64,000 nt of DNA from Cupriavidus pauculus (lineage in GTDB: Bacteria; Pseudomonadota; Gammaproteobacteria; Burkholderiales; Burkholderiaceae), in the NCBI RefSeq assembly GCF_008693385.1, contig NZ_CP044065.1, forward strand, positions 1-64,000. Direction: 5' to 3'. Positions 54,629 through 63,746 of the stretch are shown here, one piece after another. A program made the position numbers and the translations under genes. The notes below the pieces were generated by a model. The model searched no databases and had not been told where the DNA came from. It saw nothing but the letters and a program-made list of their open reading frames with translations. Position 1 is the stretch's first letter. Each line of letters opens with the position of its first letter.

Positions 54629-55221
54629 CGGGGCCGCTCCAACGGCACGCGCGCCGCGGCGGCGGCGCGTGGCAGGCCCATCTGCCCTACGATGCGACCA
54701 TTTCCCCGAACCTGCGGCGCTGGGTGACCGGCGACGCCGGGTCGCTGACCGCGCGGCTGGTCTCGGCGTCGTCGCGGTTCCGCGTGACGCGCCTCGCGCA
54801 GCGGCTGGCCATGCCCTATGCCGACGAATGGCAGGCGCTCGGCCTGCCGGCGCCCGCGCCCGTGCTCACGCGCGAAGTCATGCTGGTCTGCGACGACGAG
54901 ACGGCCATCTACGCCCATACCGTGGTGATGGCGCGCCATGCGCGCCGGGACTGGCCGTTCCTGCGCGGGCTCGGCGAGCGTCCGCTCGGCGGCCGGCTGT
55001 TCGTGGATCCGCGCGTGTCGCGCACGCCGTTCGAATTCGCGCGGCTGCGGCCCGATCATCCGATGCGCGTGGCCATGCGCCGCGTGCTGCCCGATCTGGC
55101 GCGGACGCCGATGCTGCCCGCGCGGCGATCCGTATTCCATCGCGGCGGCGGCGCCATGCTCGTTACCGAAGTCTTCCTGCCCGATCTCCAGTCGCGGCCG
55201 GCGCCCGTGCGCCGTCCGTAA
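54625..55221 (+). CDS. ubiC: Chorismate pyruvate-lyase
   Basis: Makes 4-hydroxybenzoate from chorismate, the first committed step of ubiquinone synthesis, and complements ispB at the left of the window. The 198-aa protein has [40 protein letters not shown] with the active-site Arg/Glu, [14 protein letters not shown] and the C-terminal [20 protein letters not shown] string. It overlaps yqiA by 4 nt. Start and length agree with betaproteobacterial UbiC. Confidence 0.93.
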   Translation: MTGPLQRHARRGGGAWQAHLPYDATISPNLRRWVTGDAGSLTARLVSASSRFRVTRLAQRLAMPYADEWQALGLPAPAPVLTREVMLVCDDETAIYAHTVVMARHARRDWPFLRGLGERPLGGRLFVDPRVSRTPFEFARLRPDHPMRVAMRRVLPDLARTPMLPARRSVFHRGGGAMLVTEVFLPDLQSRPAPVRRP

Positions 55222-55357
55222 GCCGTCCCTGAGCCATCGCCCCGAATCCGGCCGGGGCACCGTTACGGGAGTGTGACGACGGCGGTGCGGTATCATTGCC
55301 CGCTCCCCCCTCCTCGCGCCCGGTGCGGTGTCCCGGCATTTCTGAAAGTACCGATCC

Positions 55358-57508
55358 ATGCAGTTGTTGTTCGAAGAAGGCGGCGAAATTCGCGCCGGCA
55401 CCGTGCTCGCCCAGCAGGGTGAGGCCTACCAGGTCGAGTTGCCCGCAGGCAAGCGGACCAAGGTCAAGTCGCGCGACGTGCTGTTGCAGTTTGCCCAGCC
55501 GTCGGCGATCGAACTCGTGCGGCAGACCGGCGACCTCGCGGCCGAGATCGACCTCGATTTCCTCTGGGAATGTGCGCCGGCCGACGAGTTCGGCTTCGCC
55601 GATCTCGCGGGCGAGTACTACGGCGCCGGTGCCGACGTCGTGAAGCAGGCCGCGCTCGCGATGGCCCTGCACGGCAATCCGGTCTATTTCCGCCGCAAGG
55701 GTCGCGGCCGCTACCAGCGCGCGCCCGAAGACCAGCTCAAGGCCGCGCTCGCCGCGCTCGAGCGCAAGAAGCAGCAGGCGCTCGTGCAGGCCGAGTACGA
55801 GGCCCAGCTCAAGGCGCTGACGCTGCCGGAATCGTTCCGCGGCAAGGTGCTGCAACTGCTGTTCCGGCCCGACAAGAACAGCCTCGAATACAAGGCGATG
55901 GACGCCGCGTGCACGGCGCTCGGCATGACGCCGATGCGGCTGATGGTCGCCGTGGGCGGCATCGCGAGCCCGCGCGCGCTGCACGAGGCGAAGTTCCTCG
56001 CCGAATGCTTCCCCAAGGGCACTGGCTTCCCCGACGTGACCGTCCCCGAGCCGTCCGGCGACCTGCCGCTGGCGGACGTGCAGGCGTTCTCCATCGACGA
56101 CGTGACCACGACCGAGATCGACGATGCGCTGTCGGTCACGACGCTCCCCGACGGCAAGCTGCGCATCGGCGTGCATATCGCCGCGCCGGCGCTCGGTATC
56201 CAGCGTGGCGACGCGCTCGACGCCATCGCGCGTCAACGCCTGTCCACGGTGTACTTCCCCGGCGACAAGATCACGATGCTGCCCGATGCGGTGGTCGAGC
56301 GTTACACGCTGCAGGAGGGCCGCACGTGCCCCGCGCTGTCGCTGTATGTCACGGTCGATATGCAGGGCGCCGAGGGCGGCCAGCCGCTGATCGTCGGCAG
56401 CGAGACGCGCGCCGAGCGCGTGCCCATCGCCGCCAACCTGCGCCACAACCTGCTCGAGGACATCGTGACCGAGGCCGCGCTGGCCAACGGCACGGGCGAC
56501 TACCCGTTCCGCGAAGCGCTCACGCAGCTGTATCACTTTGCGGGCTTCCTCCACGACGAGCGCCAGAAGGCGCGCCTCGCGAGCGGCCTGCGCCCCGAGT
56601 CCCACAACCGCGCCGACTACAGCTTCTATATCGATACGCTCGCTGACGGCAGCGAACGCGTGCGCATCGAGCAGCGCAAGCGCGGATCGCCGCTCGACAA
56701 GATCGTGGCGGAGCTGATGATCCTGGCCAACAGCACGTGGGGCAAGCTGCTGGCCGATCACGGCGTGCCCGGCATCTACCGCACGCAGAAGGCCTGGGGC
56801 ATGCATCGCACGCGCATGCAGACGTACCCCGCGCCGCACGAGGGGCTCGGCGTCGCGCAGTATGCGTGGAGCACCTCGCCGCTGCGCCGTTACGTCGATC
56901 TGGTCAACCAATGGCAGATCATCGCGGTGGCGCAGCATGGGGTGACCGCCAAGCTCGTGGCGCCGTTCAAGCCGAAGGATGCCGACCTGCTCGCGGCCGT
57001 TGCCGACTTCGAGGGCACCTACGCGGCCTATGCCGACCACCAGTCGACGATGGAACGCTACTGGTGCCTGCGCTGGCTCGCGCAGGAGACGCGCGACCGC
57101 ATGCTCGCCGCGGTGCTCAAGGATGGCGCGGTGCGTTTTGCCGAGATTCCGCTGGTCACGCGCGTGCCCGAGCTCGCGCAGGCTTCGCGCGGCACGCAGG
57201 TGATGCTCGAGATCGCGACCACCGACGAGATTTCGCTCGAGGTGTCGTGCCGCGTGCTGGAAGTGTTCGCCGGCGACGCGGTGCCCGAGGAGGACCTCGA
57301 GGCCGATGAGGAGACCGCGGAGGAGTCCGCCGAGGAGGCTGCCGAGGCCGCCGCGCAGCAGGCCGCCGAGGAGGCTGCCGAGGCGACCAGGGAAGGGACC
57401 GTGGAGGGGGCGCCGGAAGTGCAGGACGAGGCAGCCGCCGGGGGCGAGACCGACCCCGGTGCCGAGGCGTCGGCAACGCGCGACACCCCCCCTTCGCCAG
57501 CGCCCTGA
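55358..57508 (+). CDS. RNB-domain exoribonuclease (RNase II family)
   Basis: A 716-aa 3'-5' exoribonuclease-like protein. An N-terminal beta-barrel region (MQLLFEEGGEIRAGTVLAQQGEAYQVELPAG) and a helical part lead to the RNB domain from about residue 245. This carries DDVTTTEIDDALSV with the catalytic aspartate cluster, ISVYFPG-type string LSTVYFPGDKITMLP, and YAWSTSPLRRYVDLVNQWQ. The last about 80 residues are an acidic Glu/Ala tail (EETAEESAEEAAEAAAQQ) instead of a basic S1 extension. It is shorter and different at both ends from RNase R; many betaproteobacteria carry this VacB-like form. Confidence 0.88.
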   Translation: MQLLFEEGGEIRAGTVLAQQGEAYQVELPAGKRTKVKSRDVLLQFAQPSAIELVRQTGDLAAEIDLDFLWECAPADEFGFADLAGEYYGAGADVVKQAALAMALHGNPVYFRRKGRGRYQRAPEDQLKAALAALERKKQQALVQAEYEAQLKALTLPESFRGKVLQLLFRPDKNSLEYKAMDAACTALGMTPMRLMVAVGGIASPRALHEAKFLAECFPKGTGFPDVTVPEPSGDLPLADVQAFSIDDVTTTEIDDALSVTTLPDGKLRIGVHIAAPALGIQRGDALDAIARQRLSTVYFPGDKITMLPDAVVERYTLQEGRTCPALSLYVTVDMQGAEGGQPLIVGSETRAERVPIAANLRHNLLEDIVTEAALANGTGDYPFREALTQLYHFAGFLHDERQKARLASGLRPESHNRADYSFYIDTLADGSERVRIEQRKRGSPLDKIVAELMILANSTWGKLLADHGVPGIYRTQKAWGMHRTRMQTYPAPHEGLGVAQYAWSTSPLRRYVDLVNQWQIIAVAQHGVTAKLVAPFKPKDADLLAAVADFEGTYAAYADHQSTMERYWCLRWLAQETRDRMLAAVLKDGAVRFAEIPLVTRVPELAQASRGTQVMLEIATTDEISLEVSCRVLEVFAGDAVPEEDLEADEETAEESAEEAAEAAAQQAAEEAAEATREGTVEGAPEVQDEAAAGGETDPGAEASATRDTPPSPAP

Positions 57509-57583
57509 TCGCTTCGGAAAAGCGGTTGGCTCCCTTACAATCCAGTCTGCCCGCCAACCGCTTCCAGCCAACCGTCTCAGACC

Positions 57584-58540
57584 GTGAACGCCACCCTCGC
57601 CGCTCCCCGCCCGTCGGGACCTCAGCGTCCTCAGCGCCTGCTGCGCCAATGGTGGCAATCCCGCAGCACGCTGGTCAAGGCGCTCGTCGTCTCGGTGCTG
57701 ATCCATGCGGTGCTGCTGACGGTCCGCATCGCCGCGCCGGAAGTCTTCGAGATCAAGCGCTCCGATCCGATGCTCGACGTGGTGCTGGTCAACTCGAAGT
57801 CGGCCGACAAGCCGCGCAACCCGACCGTGCTGGCGCAGGCCAACCTCGACGGCGGCGGCGATCACGACGTGCAGCGCGCCACCACGCCGCTGCCCGCGCA
57901 GACCGAGTCCAAGGATGGCGACCTCGTGCGGCAGGTGCAGCGCCGCGTGGAACTGCTCGAGCAGGAACAGCAGCGTCTGATGACGCAGGCTCGCGAGCCC
58001 GCGCCGTCGGTGCGCAGCCAGCCCCTCAAGCCCGGCGAGCAGCGCGTGGATCCGCTCCAGCGCGGCCAGGACGAGCGCACGAGCACCGACGAGATGGCCA
58101 AGCTCGAGGCCGAGATCGGCAAGAATCTCGAGCATTACGCCAAGCGTCCCAAGCGCATGCAGCTGACGGCGACGAGCGCGCAGGGCGTGGAGTACGCACA
58201 GTATTACGATCGCCTGCGCCGCAAGATCGAAGCGCGCGGCACGAGCGATTTCCCGCAGCGCAACGGCAAGCCGATCTACGGCCAACTGATCCTCGTGATC
58301 AACGTGAACCGCACCGGCAAGCTGGGCTACAACCGTGACGGCTACAACGTCGAGGCGATCGACGTGGCCAAGAGCTCGGGCGATCCCGCGCTCGACCGCC
58401 AGGCCGTGGCCATCGTGCGCGCGGCGGCCCCGTTCGGGCAATTTTCCCCGGAAATGATGGCTCGCCAGGACATCCTCGAGGTCATTTCCACGTTCAAGTT
58501 TTCGCGCAGCGGACTCGATGTCCGGCTGCAGCCGCGCTGA
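57584..58540 (+). CDS. TonB-like energy transducer
   Basis: A 318-aa protein with a single N-terminal membrane helix (31-49) that contains the TonB SxxxH motif (Ser37, His41). A coiled-coil-like, Gln/Arg-rich periplasmic region follows (DLVRQVQRRVELLEQEQQRL), then a C-terminal TonB domain (QLILVINVNRTGKLG, VEAIDVAKSSGDPALDRQAVAIVRAAAPFGQF). It would pass proton-motive energy from ExbB/ExbD to an outer-membrane partner, but no exb genes or receptors are near. The start is GTG at 57584. It overlaps aroE by one base. Confidence 0.88.
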   Translation: MNATLAAPRPSGPQRPQRLLRQWWQSRSTLVKALVVSVLIHAVLLTVRIAAPEVFEIKRSDPMLDVVLVNSKSADKPRNPTVLAQANLDGGGDHDVQRATTPLPAQTESKDGDLVRQVQRRVELLEQEQQRLMTQAREPAPSVRSQPLKPGEQRVDPLQRGQDERTSTDEMAKLEAEIGKNLEHYAKRPKRMQLTATSAQGVEYAQYYDRLRRKIEARGTSDFPQRNGKPIYGQLILVINVNRTGKLGYNRDGYNVEAIDVAKSSGDPALDRQAVAIVRAAAPFGQFSPEMMARQDILEVISTFKFSRSGLDVRLQPR

Positions 58541-59466
58541 TGACAGACTCCCAGACTCAGGCCGACCGCTATGTCGTGATCGGCAACCCGGTGGCGCATA
58601 GCCGCTCGCCGGCCATTCACGCCGCCTTTGCGCGCCAGACCGGCGAAGCGGTGCAGTACGACCGCCTGCTCGCGCCGCTCGACGGGTTTGCCGACACGGT
58701 GCGCCAGTTCTTTGCCGAGGGCGGCTACGGCTGCAACGTCACCACGCCGTTCAAGATCGAGGCGCACGACATGGCGGACCGCCTGACCGACCGCGCGGCG
58801 GCGGCGGGCGCGGTGAACACGATGTGGATCGAGGATGGACTGATCCATGGCGACAATACCGACGGCATCGGCCTCGTGCGCGATATCCAGGACACGCTCG
58901 ATACGCTGCTCGAAGGCCGTCGCATCCTGCTGCTGGGCGCCGGCGGCGCCGCCATGGGCGCGATGCTGCCGCTGATCGAATGCCGTCCGGACCGGATCGT
59001 CGTGGCCAACCGCACGGCCGCGCGCGCGAGCGACATGCTCGAGGCGTTCGCGGAAGCGGGCAATCAGTTCAATGTCGAACTCTGGGGCGGCGGTCTCGAT
59101 GCGCTGGAGGGCCTGTCCGAGGACGAGGCCTGCGATGTGGTGATCAACGCGTCGGCCAGCAGCCTGCAGGGCGAGGTGCCGCCTGTGCCCGGGTTTCTGC
59201 TCGGTCCCGATGTGCTGGCCTACGACATGATGTACGGCGCGGCACCGACGGTGTTTCTTGCCTACGCCGCGCAATGCGGCGCGCGCACCAGCGATGGGCT
59301 GGGGATGCTCGTCGAGCAGGCCGCGGAGGCGTTCTACAACTGGCGTGGCGTGCGGCCGAAGACGGCGCCCGTGCTGGCGGCGCTGCGCGCGAGTCTGCTG
59401 GCCGAGGCGCAAGCCGACGTGCAGGGCGACGTGCAGGCCGACGTGCAGGTCAATCGCGCCCGCTGA
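58540..59466 (+). CDS. aroE: Shikimate dehydrogenase
   Basis: Reduces 3-dehydroshikimate to shikimate with NADPH. The 308-aa protein has [38 protein letters not shown] with the catalytic Lys, [13 protein letters not shown] with the catalytic Asp, the nucleotide loop [15 protein letters not shown] and [10 protein letters not shown]. The C-terminus carries about 18 extra residues made of a 12-bp tandem repeat ([12 protein letters not shown]). It overlaps the TonB-like gene by one base and lies 11 nt before mtgA. AroQ at 50.5 kb belongs to the same pathway. Confidence 0.96.
   Translation: MTDSQTQADRYVVIGNPVAHSRSPAIHAAFARQTGEAVQYDRLLAPLDGFADTVRQFFAEGGYGCNVTTPFKIEAHDMADRLTDRAAAAGAVNTMWIEDGLIHGDNTDGIGLVRDIQDTLDTLLEGRRILLLGAGGAAMGAMLPLIECRPDRIVVANRTAARASDMLEAFAEAGNQFNVELWGGGLDALEGLSEDEACDVVINASASSLQGEVPPVPGFLLGPDVLAYDMMYGAAPTVFLAYAAQCGARTSDGLGMLVEQAAEAFYNWRGVRPKTAPVLAALRASLLAEAQADVQGDVQADVQVNRAR
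59413..59448 (+). repeat. 12-bp tandem repeat at the 3' end of aroE (three copies)
   Basis: GCCGACGTGCAG, GGCGACGTGCAG and GCCGACGTGCAG, encoding [12 protein letters not shown] beyond the conserved AroE fold. Confidence 0.85.
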
Positions 59467-59477
59467 GCGCACGCGAG

Positions 59478-60179
59478 ATGCGCTGGCTCGGGTATGTGTG
59501 CGGATGCCTGCTGGCGGGCGTGCTCGCCATGCAGCTGTATTTCTTCCTGCAGATCGCGAGCTGGCAGTACATCAATCCGTCGTCGTCCTCGTTTATGCGC
59601 GCCGAGCAATGGCGCCTGTGCGGCTTCAATGTCTGGAGCTGCTCGCTGGACCATCAATGGGTCCGCTACGACGATATCTCGCGCAATCTCAAGCGCGCGG
59701 TCATCGCGAGCGAGGACGCGGACTTCGTCAATCACCCCGGCTACGAACTGGACGCGATGCTCGATGCGTGGGAGCGCAACAAGCAGCGCGGCCATATCGT
59801 GCGTGGCGGTTCCACGATCACGCAGCAGCTCGCGAAGAACCTGTTTCTCTCGTCCGAGCAGAACTACCTGCGCAAGGGCCAGGAGCTCGCCATCACGTGG
59901 ATGCTCGAGTTCTGGCTCGACAAGCAGCGCATTTTCGAGATCTACCTGAATTCGGTGGAGTGGGGCGAGGGCGTGTTCGGCGCCGAGGCGGCCGCGCAGC
60001 ATTACTTCAAGACGAGCGCGTCGAAGCTCGGCGTGGGGCAGGCCGCGCGCCTCGCGGCGGCGTTGCCCGCGCCGAAATGCTTCGACAAGAAGGCGTATTG
60101 CGCCAATGTGCGCGTGAACTTCCGCGTCAAGGCCGGCATCATCGCGCGCCGCATGGGCGCCGCGACGCTGCCTGACTAG
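59478..60179 (+). CDS. mtgA: Monofunctional biosynthetic peptidoglycan transglycosylase
   Basis: A GT51-family glycosyltransferase that polymerises lipid II. The 233-aa protein has an N-terminal membrane anchor ([20 protein letters not shown]), then [20 protein letters not shown] with the catalytic Glu, [31 protein letters not shown] and [26 protein letters not shown]. These are the five GT51 motifs in order, with no transpeptidase domain. It starts 11 nt after aroE, a common neighbour. The 3' end overlaps the convergent corA by 4 nt. Confidence 0.96.
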   Translation: MRWLGYVCGCLLAGVLAMQLYFFLQIASWQYINPSSSSFMRAEQWRLCGFNVWSCSLDHQWVRYDDISRNLKRAVIASEDADFVNHPGYELDAMLDAWERNKQRGHIVRGGSTITQQLAKNLFLSSEQNYLRKGQELAITWMLEFWLDKQRIFEIYLNSVEWGEGVFGAEAAAQHYFKTSASKLGVGQAARLAAALPAPKCFDKKAYCANVRVNFRVKAGIIARRMGAATLPD

Positions 60180-61138
60180 CCGAGCCAGCCCTTCCGACGG
60201 AAATAGATCAGGGGCACGGCGGCCGAAACCGCCATGAGCCCGATCGCCCACGGATACCCCGCGGCCCAGTCGAGCTCGGGCATGATCTTGAAGTTCATGC
60301 CGTAGATGCTCGCGATCAGCGTGGGCGGCATCAGCGCCACCGACACCACCGAGAACAGCTTGATGATCTTGTTCTGGTTGATATTGATGAAACCGACGGT
60401 CGCATCCATCAGGAAGTTGATCTTGTCGAACAGGAACGCCGTGTGGTTCTCGATCGAGTCGATATCGCGCAGGATCTGCCGCGCCTCGTCCTGCTGCTCG
60501 GCCGATAACATCTGGCTGCGCATCAGGAAGGACACCGCGCGGCGCGTATCCATGACGTTGCGCCGAATGCGGCCGTTCAAGTCTTCCTCGCGCGCGATCA
60601 TCTCGAGCACGTCGGCCGCGGCGGCATCGGTCACGTTCTCCGCAAGCACGCGGCGGCTCGCTTCCTCGAGCCGTTCATAGATCTCCTCGATCGAGTCCGC
60701 CGAATACTCGGCATCGGTCGCGTAGAGATCCATCAGCACGTCCTTCGCATTGCGCACCGAACCGGGCCGCATGCGCGCGCGCAGCCGCACGAGGCGGAAC
60801 ACGGGCAGGTCTTCGTCGTGAATCGAGAACACGACATCGCGCGTGAGCACGAAGGCCACGCGCACGTTGCGCGAGGTGCCTTCCTCGTCGAGCAGGAAAT
60901 CCGTGCGAATGTGGATATTCTCGTCCTCGCCCTCGAAATAGCGGGCGGACGCTTCAAGGTCGCCAAGGTCTTCGAGCTCGGGCAGCACTACCCCGTAGGC
61001 TTCCTTGATCCACGCGAGCTCTTCGTCGTCAGGGCTGACGACGTCGATCCAGATCGGCTTGTGCTGCAGCAGCTCGTTGCGTTCGTCGACCTGCTCCTGG
61101 GCAAGCCGTCCTTTCTGGAGGACGAACAGGTTGATCAT
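60176..61138 (-). CDS. corA: CorA-family magnesium/cobalt channel
   Basis: A 320-aa CorA-type divalent metal channel. A long acidic cytoplasmic domain ([38 protein letters not shown]) leads into the stalk helix. Two C-terminal membrane helices carry the signature YGMNF between them ([15 protein letters not shown]) and a basic end (YFRRKGWLG). The function as a Mg2+ uptake channel follows from the family. Upstream, a 163-bp gap contains a perfect CGGGAAA-TGGG-TTTCCCG hairpin (61214-61231) but no magnesium-sensing element that I recognise. Confidence 0.95.
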   Translation of the reverse strand: MINLFVLQKGRLAQEQVDERNELLQHKPIWIDVVSPDDEELAWIKEAYGVVLPELEDLGDLEASARYFEGEDENIHIRTDFLLDEEGTSRNVRVAFVLTRDVVFSIHDEDLPVFRLVRLRARMRPGSVRNAKDVLMDLYATDAEYSADSIEEIYERLEEASRRVLAENVTDAAAADVLEMIAREEDLNGRIRRNVMDTRRAVSFLMRSQMLSAEQQDEARQILRDIDSIENHTAFLFDKINFLMDATVGFININQNKIIKLFSVVSVALMPPTLIASIYGMNFKIMPELDWAAGYPWAIGLMAVSAAVPLIYFRRKGWLG

Positions 61139-61213
61139 CCGTGATTCCTTGTAACTGATGACGCCGTGTCGACGCTGTCTCGACGCTGATTCGATACTCG
61201 ATCGCTACCTAGT

Positions 61214-61231
61214 CGGGAAATGGGTTTCCCG
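61214..61231. other. 7-bp hairpin between the EamA exporter and corA
   Basis: CGGGAAA and TTTCCCG flank TGGG. It lies between two minus-strand genes; no T run follows. Confidence 0.4.
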
Positions 61232-61301
61232 GGATTCTGATGGCCGCGAGTGTAGCCCAACGCAGGGGGGCTTGTTAAGCGAAATCTGGCCGAAATTTGG
61301 C

Positions 61302-62186
61302 TCAGCGGTGCCGGCGCAGCGACGGCCCCAGCATCACGCTCGACAGGGCCGCGAACATCAGCACGATGGCCGCATAGTCCTGCCAGTGCGGGCGCTCGCC
61401 GAGCATCAGCATGCCCGAGAATACGCCGACCACCGGGATGAACATGATCGACAGGCTCGACACCACGGGCGGCAGGCTGCGCGCGAGCGCGAACCAGACC
61501 AGATGGCAATAGGCGAACACCACCACGGCGTTGTAGCCGATAGCCGTCCATTCGATGGCGTTGGGCATGCGCCATCCCGATTCCAGCAGCAGCGAGCCCG
61601 CCAGCAGGAAGGGCAGCGCGACCACCAGCATCCAGAACGTGAGCGCGCCGATCGGTACATCGATCTGCGTCCGCTTCATCAACTGCGTACCGAAGCCCCA
61701 GCCCGCGGCCGCGCAGAGCATCAGCAGCGTGCCCATCGGGCTGCCGGTGATCGCGGCGATCTCGCCCGACAGCAGCAGGATCGTGCCGACGAGCGCGCAG
61801 CCGATGCCGAACCACGCGGACAGCGCGATGCGCTCGCGAAACAGCAGCAGGCCCCAGACCACGGCCCAGATCGGCATCGTGTAGCCGAGGATGGCCGCGC
61901 GGCCCGAAGAGAGCATCTTGACCGCGCAGATGGCCAGCAGGTGCCACACGACCATGTTCGGAATCGCGAGCTTGACCACGGTGCCCCAGGCCGCGCGCGG
62001 CACCGCGAGCGATTCGCCGCGCAGGCGCAATGCCACGCCCAGCGCCACGACGCCGCCGGCCATGCAGAGCAGGCGGAACCCGAGGGCCGGGAAATGGGCC
62101 ACGCCGATCTTCATGACGGGCCAGTTGATGCCCCAGGCGAGCGTGAGAATGACGAGGAGGGTGAGACCGCGGCGGTCCAGAGTCAT
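61302..62186 (-). CDS. EamA/DMT-family exporter
   Basis: A 294-aa integral membrane protein with ten helices in two EamA repeats (LTLLVILTLAWGINWPVMKIGV at the start; MLCAAAGWGFGTQLMKRTQID at the second repeat; PVVGVFSGMLMLGERPHWQDYAAIVLMF near the end). The drug/metabolite transporter superfamily mostly exports amino acids and other metabolites; no substrate can be assigned. The ATG at 62186 is chosen because the family begins at the first helix. It is divergent from pyrF. Confidence 0.9.
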   Translation of the reverse strand: MTLDRRGLTLLVILTLAWGINWPVMKIGVAHFPALGFRLLCMAGGVVALGVALRLRGESLAVPRAAWGTVVKLAIPNMVVWHLLAICAVKMLSSGRAAILGYTMPIWAVVWGLLLFRERIALSAWFGIGCALVGTILLLSGEIAAITGSPMGTLLMLCAAAGWGFGTQLMKRTQIDVPIGALTFWMLVVALPFLLAGSLLLESGWRMPNAIEWTAIGYNAVVVFAYCHLVWFALARSLPPVVSSLSIMFIPVVGVFSGMLMLGERPHWQDYAAIVLMFAALSSVMLGPSLRRHR

Positions 62187-62258
62187 GGGCGGGCGGGCGC
62201 TTGGCGGCATGCCGCAGCTTGCGCTTGTCTTGTTATCGAGGAGGGCGGGACGGCGGGT

Positions 62259-62291
62259 TCGACGCCATCTTGACGCCAACTTGACGCCAAC
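62259..62291. repeat. 11-bp tandem repeat in the pyrF upstream region (three copies)
   Basis: TCGACGCCATC, TTGACGCCAAC and TTGACGCCAAC. The last copies supply TTGACG hexamers; a TAGAAT -10 candidate follows at 62307-62312. Confidence 0.7.
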
Positions 62292-62354
62292 CATAGCACG
62301 CGGCGGTAGAATTGACGGCAACGACCCTGGCGTCATCCTGATATCGAGTCTCCC

Positions 62355-63173
62355 ATGACCTTCACCGAGCAGCTGTCCGCCGCATGGCAGCGCAACGATT
62401 CCCTGCTGTGCGTCGGCCTGGACCCCGATCCCGCCAAGCTGCCGATGTCTCTCACGGGCGCGGGCGGCGCGATCTTTTCGTTCTGCCGTGAAATCGTCGA
62501 TGCCACGGCCGACCTCGTCTGCGCGTACAAGCCGCAGATCGCGTATTTTCACTCGCAGCGTGCCGAGGACCAGCTCGAGCAGCTGATCGAATATATCCAC
62601 GACGCGCATCCGGGGATCCCCGTGGTGCTCGACGCCAAGCGCGGCGATATCGGCTCCACGGCCGAGCATTACGCGATCGAAGCGTTCGAGCGCTACAAGG
62701 CGGACGCGGTGACCGTGAGCCCGTACATGGGCTTCGACTCGATGGAGCCGTACCTTGCCCATCCGGGCCGCGGCGTGATCGTGCTGTGCCGCACGTCCAA
62801 TGCGGGGGGATCCGACGTGCAGTTTCTGCAGGTGGACGGCAAGCCCGTGTATCAGGTGGTGGCCGAGTCCGCGCGCGAGCGCTGGAATACCAATGGCCAG
62901 ATGGGCCTGGTGGTCGGCGCGACGTTCCCGGCCGAAATCGCGCGCGTGCGCCAGATCGTCGGCGATATGCCGCTGCTGATTCCCGGCATCGGCGCGCAGG
63001 GCGGCGATATCGAAGCCACGGTAAAGGCCGGCCGCACGGCGGACGGCACCGGCATGATGATCAATTCGTCGCGCGCCATCCTCTACGCAAGCCGCGACAA
63101 GGACTTTGCGGCGGCCGCCCGCAAGGTCGCGACGCAGACGCGCGACACGATCAACCGCTACCGTCACGGTTGA
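62355..63173 (+). CDS. pyrF: Orotidine 5'-phosphate decarboxylase
   Basis: The last step of UMP synthesis. The 272-aa protein is the type 2 (long) form found in betaproteobacteria and actinobacteria: [13 protein letters not shown] at the start, [10 protein letters not shown] and the catalytic lysine/aspartate motif [66 protein letters not shown]. Motifs and length are complete. It is divergent from the EamA exporter, with 11-bp repeats in its upstream region. Confidence 0.96.
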   Translation: MTFTEQLSAAWQRNDSLLCVGLDPDPAKLPMSLTGAGGAIFSFCREIVDATADLVCAYKPQIAYFHSQRAEDQLEQLIEYIHDAHPGIPVVLDAKRGDIGSTAEHYAIEAFERYKADAVTVSPYMGFDSMEPYLAHPGRGVIVLCRTSNAGGSDVQFLQVDGKPVYQVVAESARERWNTNGQMGLVVGATFPAEIARVRQIVGDMPLLIPGIGAQGGDIEATVKAGRTADGTGMMINSSRAILYASRDKDFAAAARKVATQTRDTINRYRHG

Positions 63174-63178
63174 TCATG

Positions 63179-63203
63179 AAAAAAGGGTGGCGTTATTGCC
63201 CCC
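63179..63203 (-). terminator. Terminator downstream of pncC
   Basis: On the minus strand GGGGGC pairs with GCC-CCC (one bulged A), followed by six T residues. It starts 5 bp after the pncC stop and 6 bp from the convergent pyrF stop. Confidence 0.6.
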
Positions 63204-63208
63204 TGGTC

Positions 63209-63706
63209 TTACGCTTCGTTCCGAATCAATTCCAGCAGTCCCCGCAACGCATGCTCCGCCGCCTGCCGGCGAATCTGACCGCGATCGCCGCGGAAGCGCT
63301 GGGTCGCGGTCAGCGTGGTAATGCGATTGCTCCAGCCGAAACAGACCATGCCGACCGGCTTCTCGGCGGTCCCGCCGCCGGGACCCGCCACGCCGGTGAT
63401 CGATAGCGATACCTGCGCCCGGCTGTTGAGCAGCGCACCCTCGGCCATGGCATGCGCCACTTCCTCGCTGACCGCGCCATGGTCGCGGATCAGCTTGGCC
63501 GGCACCCCGATCATCGTGCTCTTGGCCTCGTTCGAGTAGGTGACGAAGCCCCGCTCGAACCAGCCCGAGGAGCCCGAGATGTCGGTAATGGCGGCCGACA
63601 CGAGGCCGCCCGTGCAGGATTCGGCGGTGGCAAGCATCAGCGAGCGCTCGGAAAGCGCCACGCCGATCTGGACGGCAAGTTGGTCGAGCAGGCGACTGAC
63701 GGACAT
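63209..63706 (-). CDS. pncC: Nicotinamide-nucleotide amidohydrolase (CinA C-terminal type)
   Basis: A 165-aa enzyme that deamidates nicotinamide mononucleotide in pyridine-nucleotide recycling. The protein is only the CinA_C domain: LMLATAESCTGGLVSAAITDISGSSGWFERGFVTYSN, KLIRDHGAVSEEVAHAMAEGAL, SLSITGVAGPGGGTAEKPVGMVCFGW. The N-terminal MoCF-like half of full CinA is absent, as in E. coli YgaD. It follows pgpA with a 40-bp gap on the same strand. Confidence 0.95.
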   Translation of the reverse strand: MSVSRLLDQLAVQIGVALSERSLMLATAESCTGGLVSAAITDISGSSGWFERGFVTYSNEAKSTMIGVPAKLIRDHGAVSEEVAHAMAEGALLNSRAQVSLSITGVAGPGGGTAEKPVGMVCFGWSNRITTLTATQRFRGDRGQIRRQAAEHALRGLLELIRNEA

Positions 63707-63746
63707 GGTCGTGAAATCGGCAGGGAATAAAGTACCGGGGAGGCGT

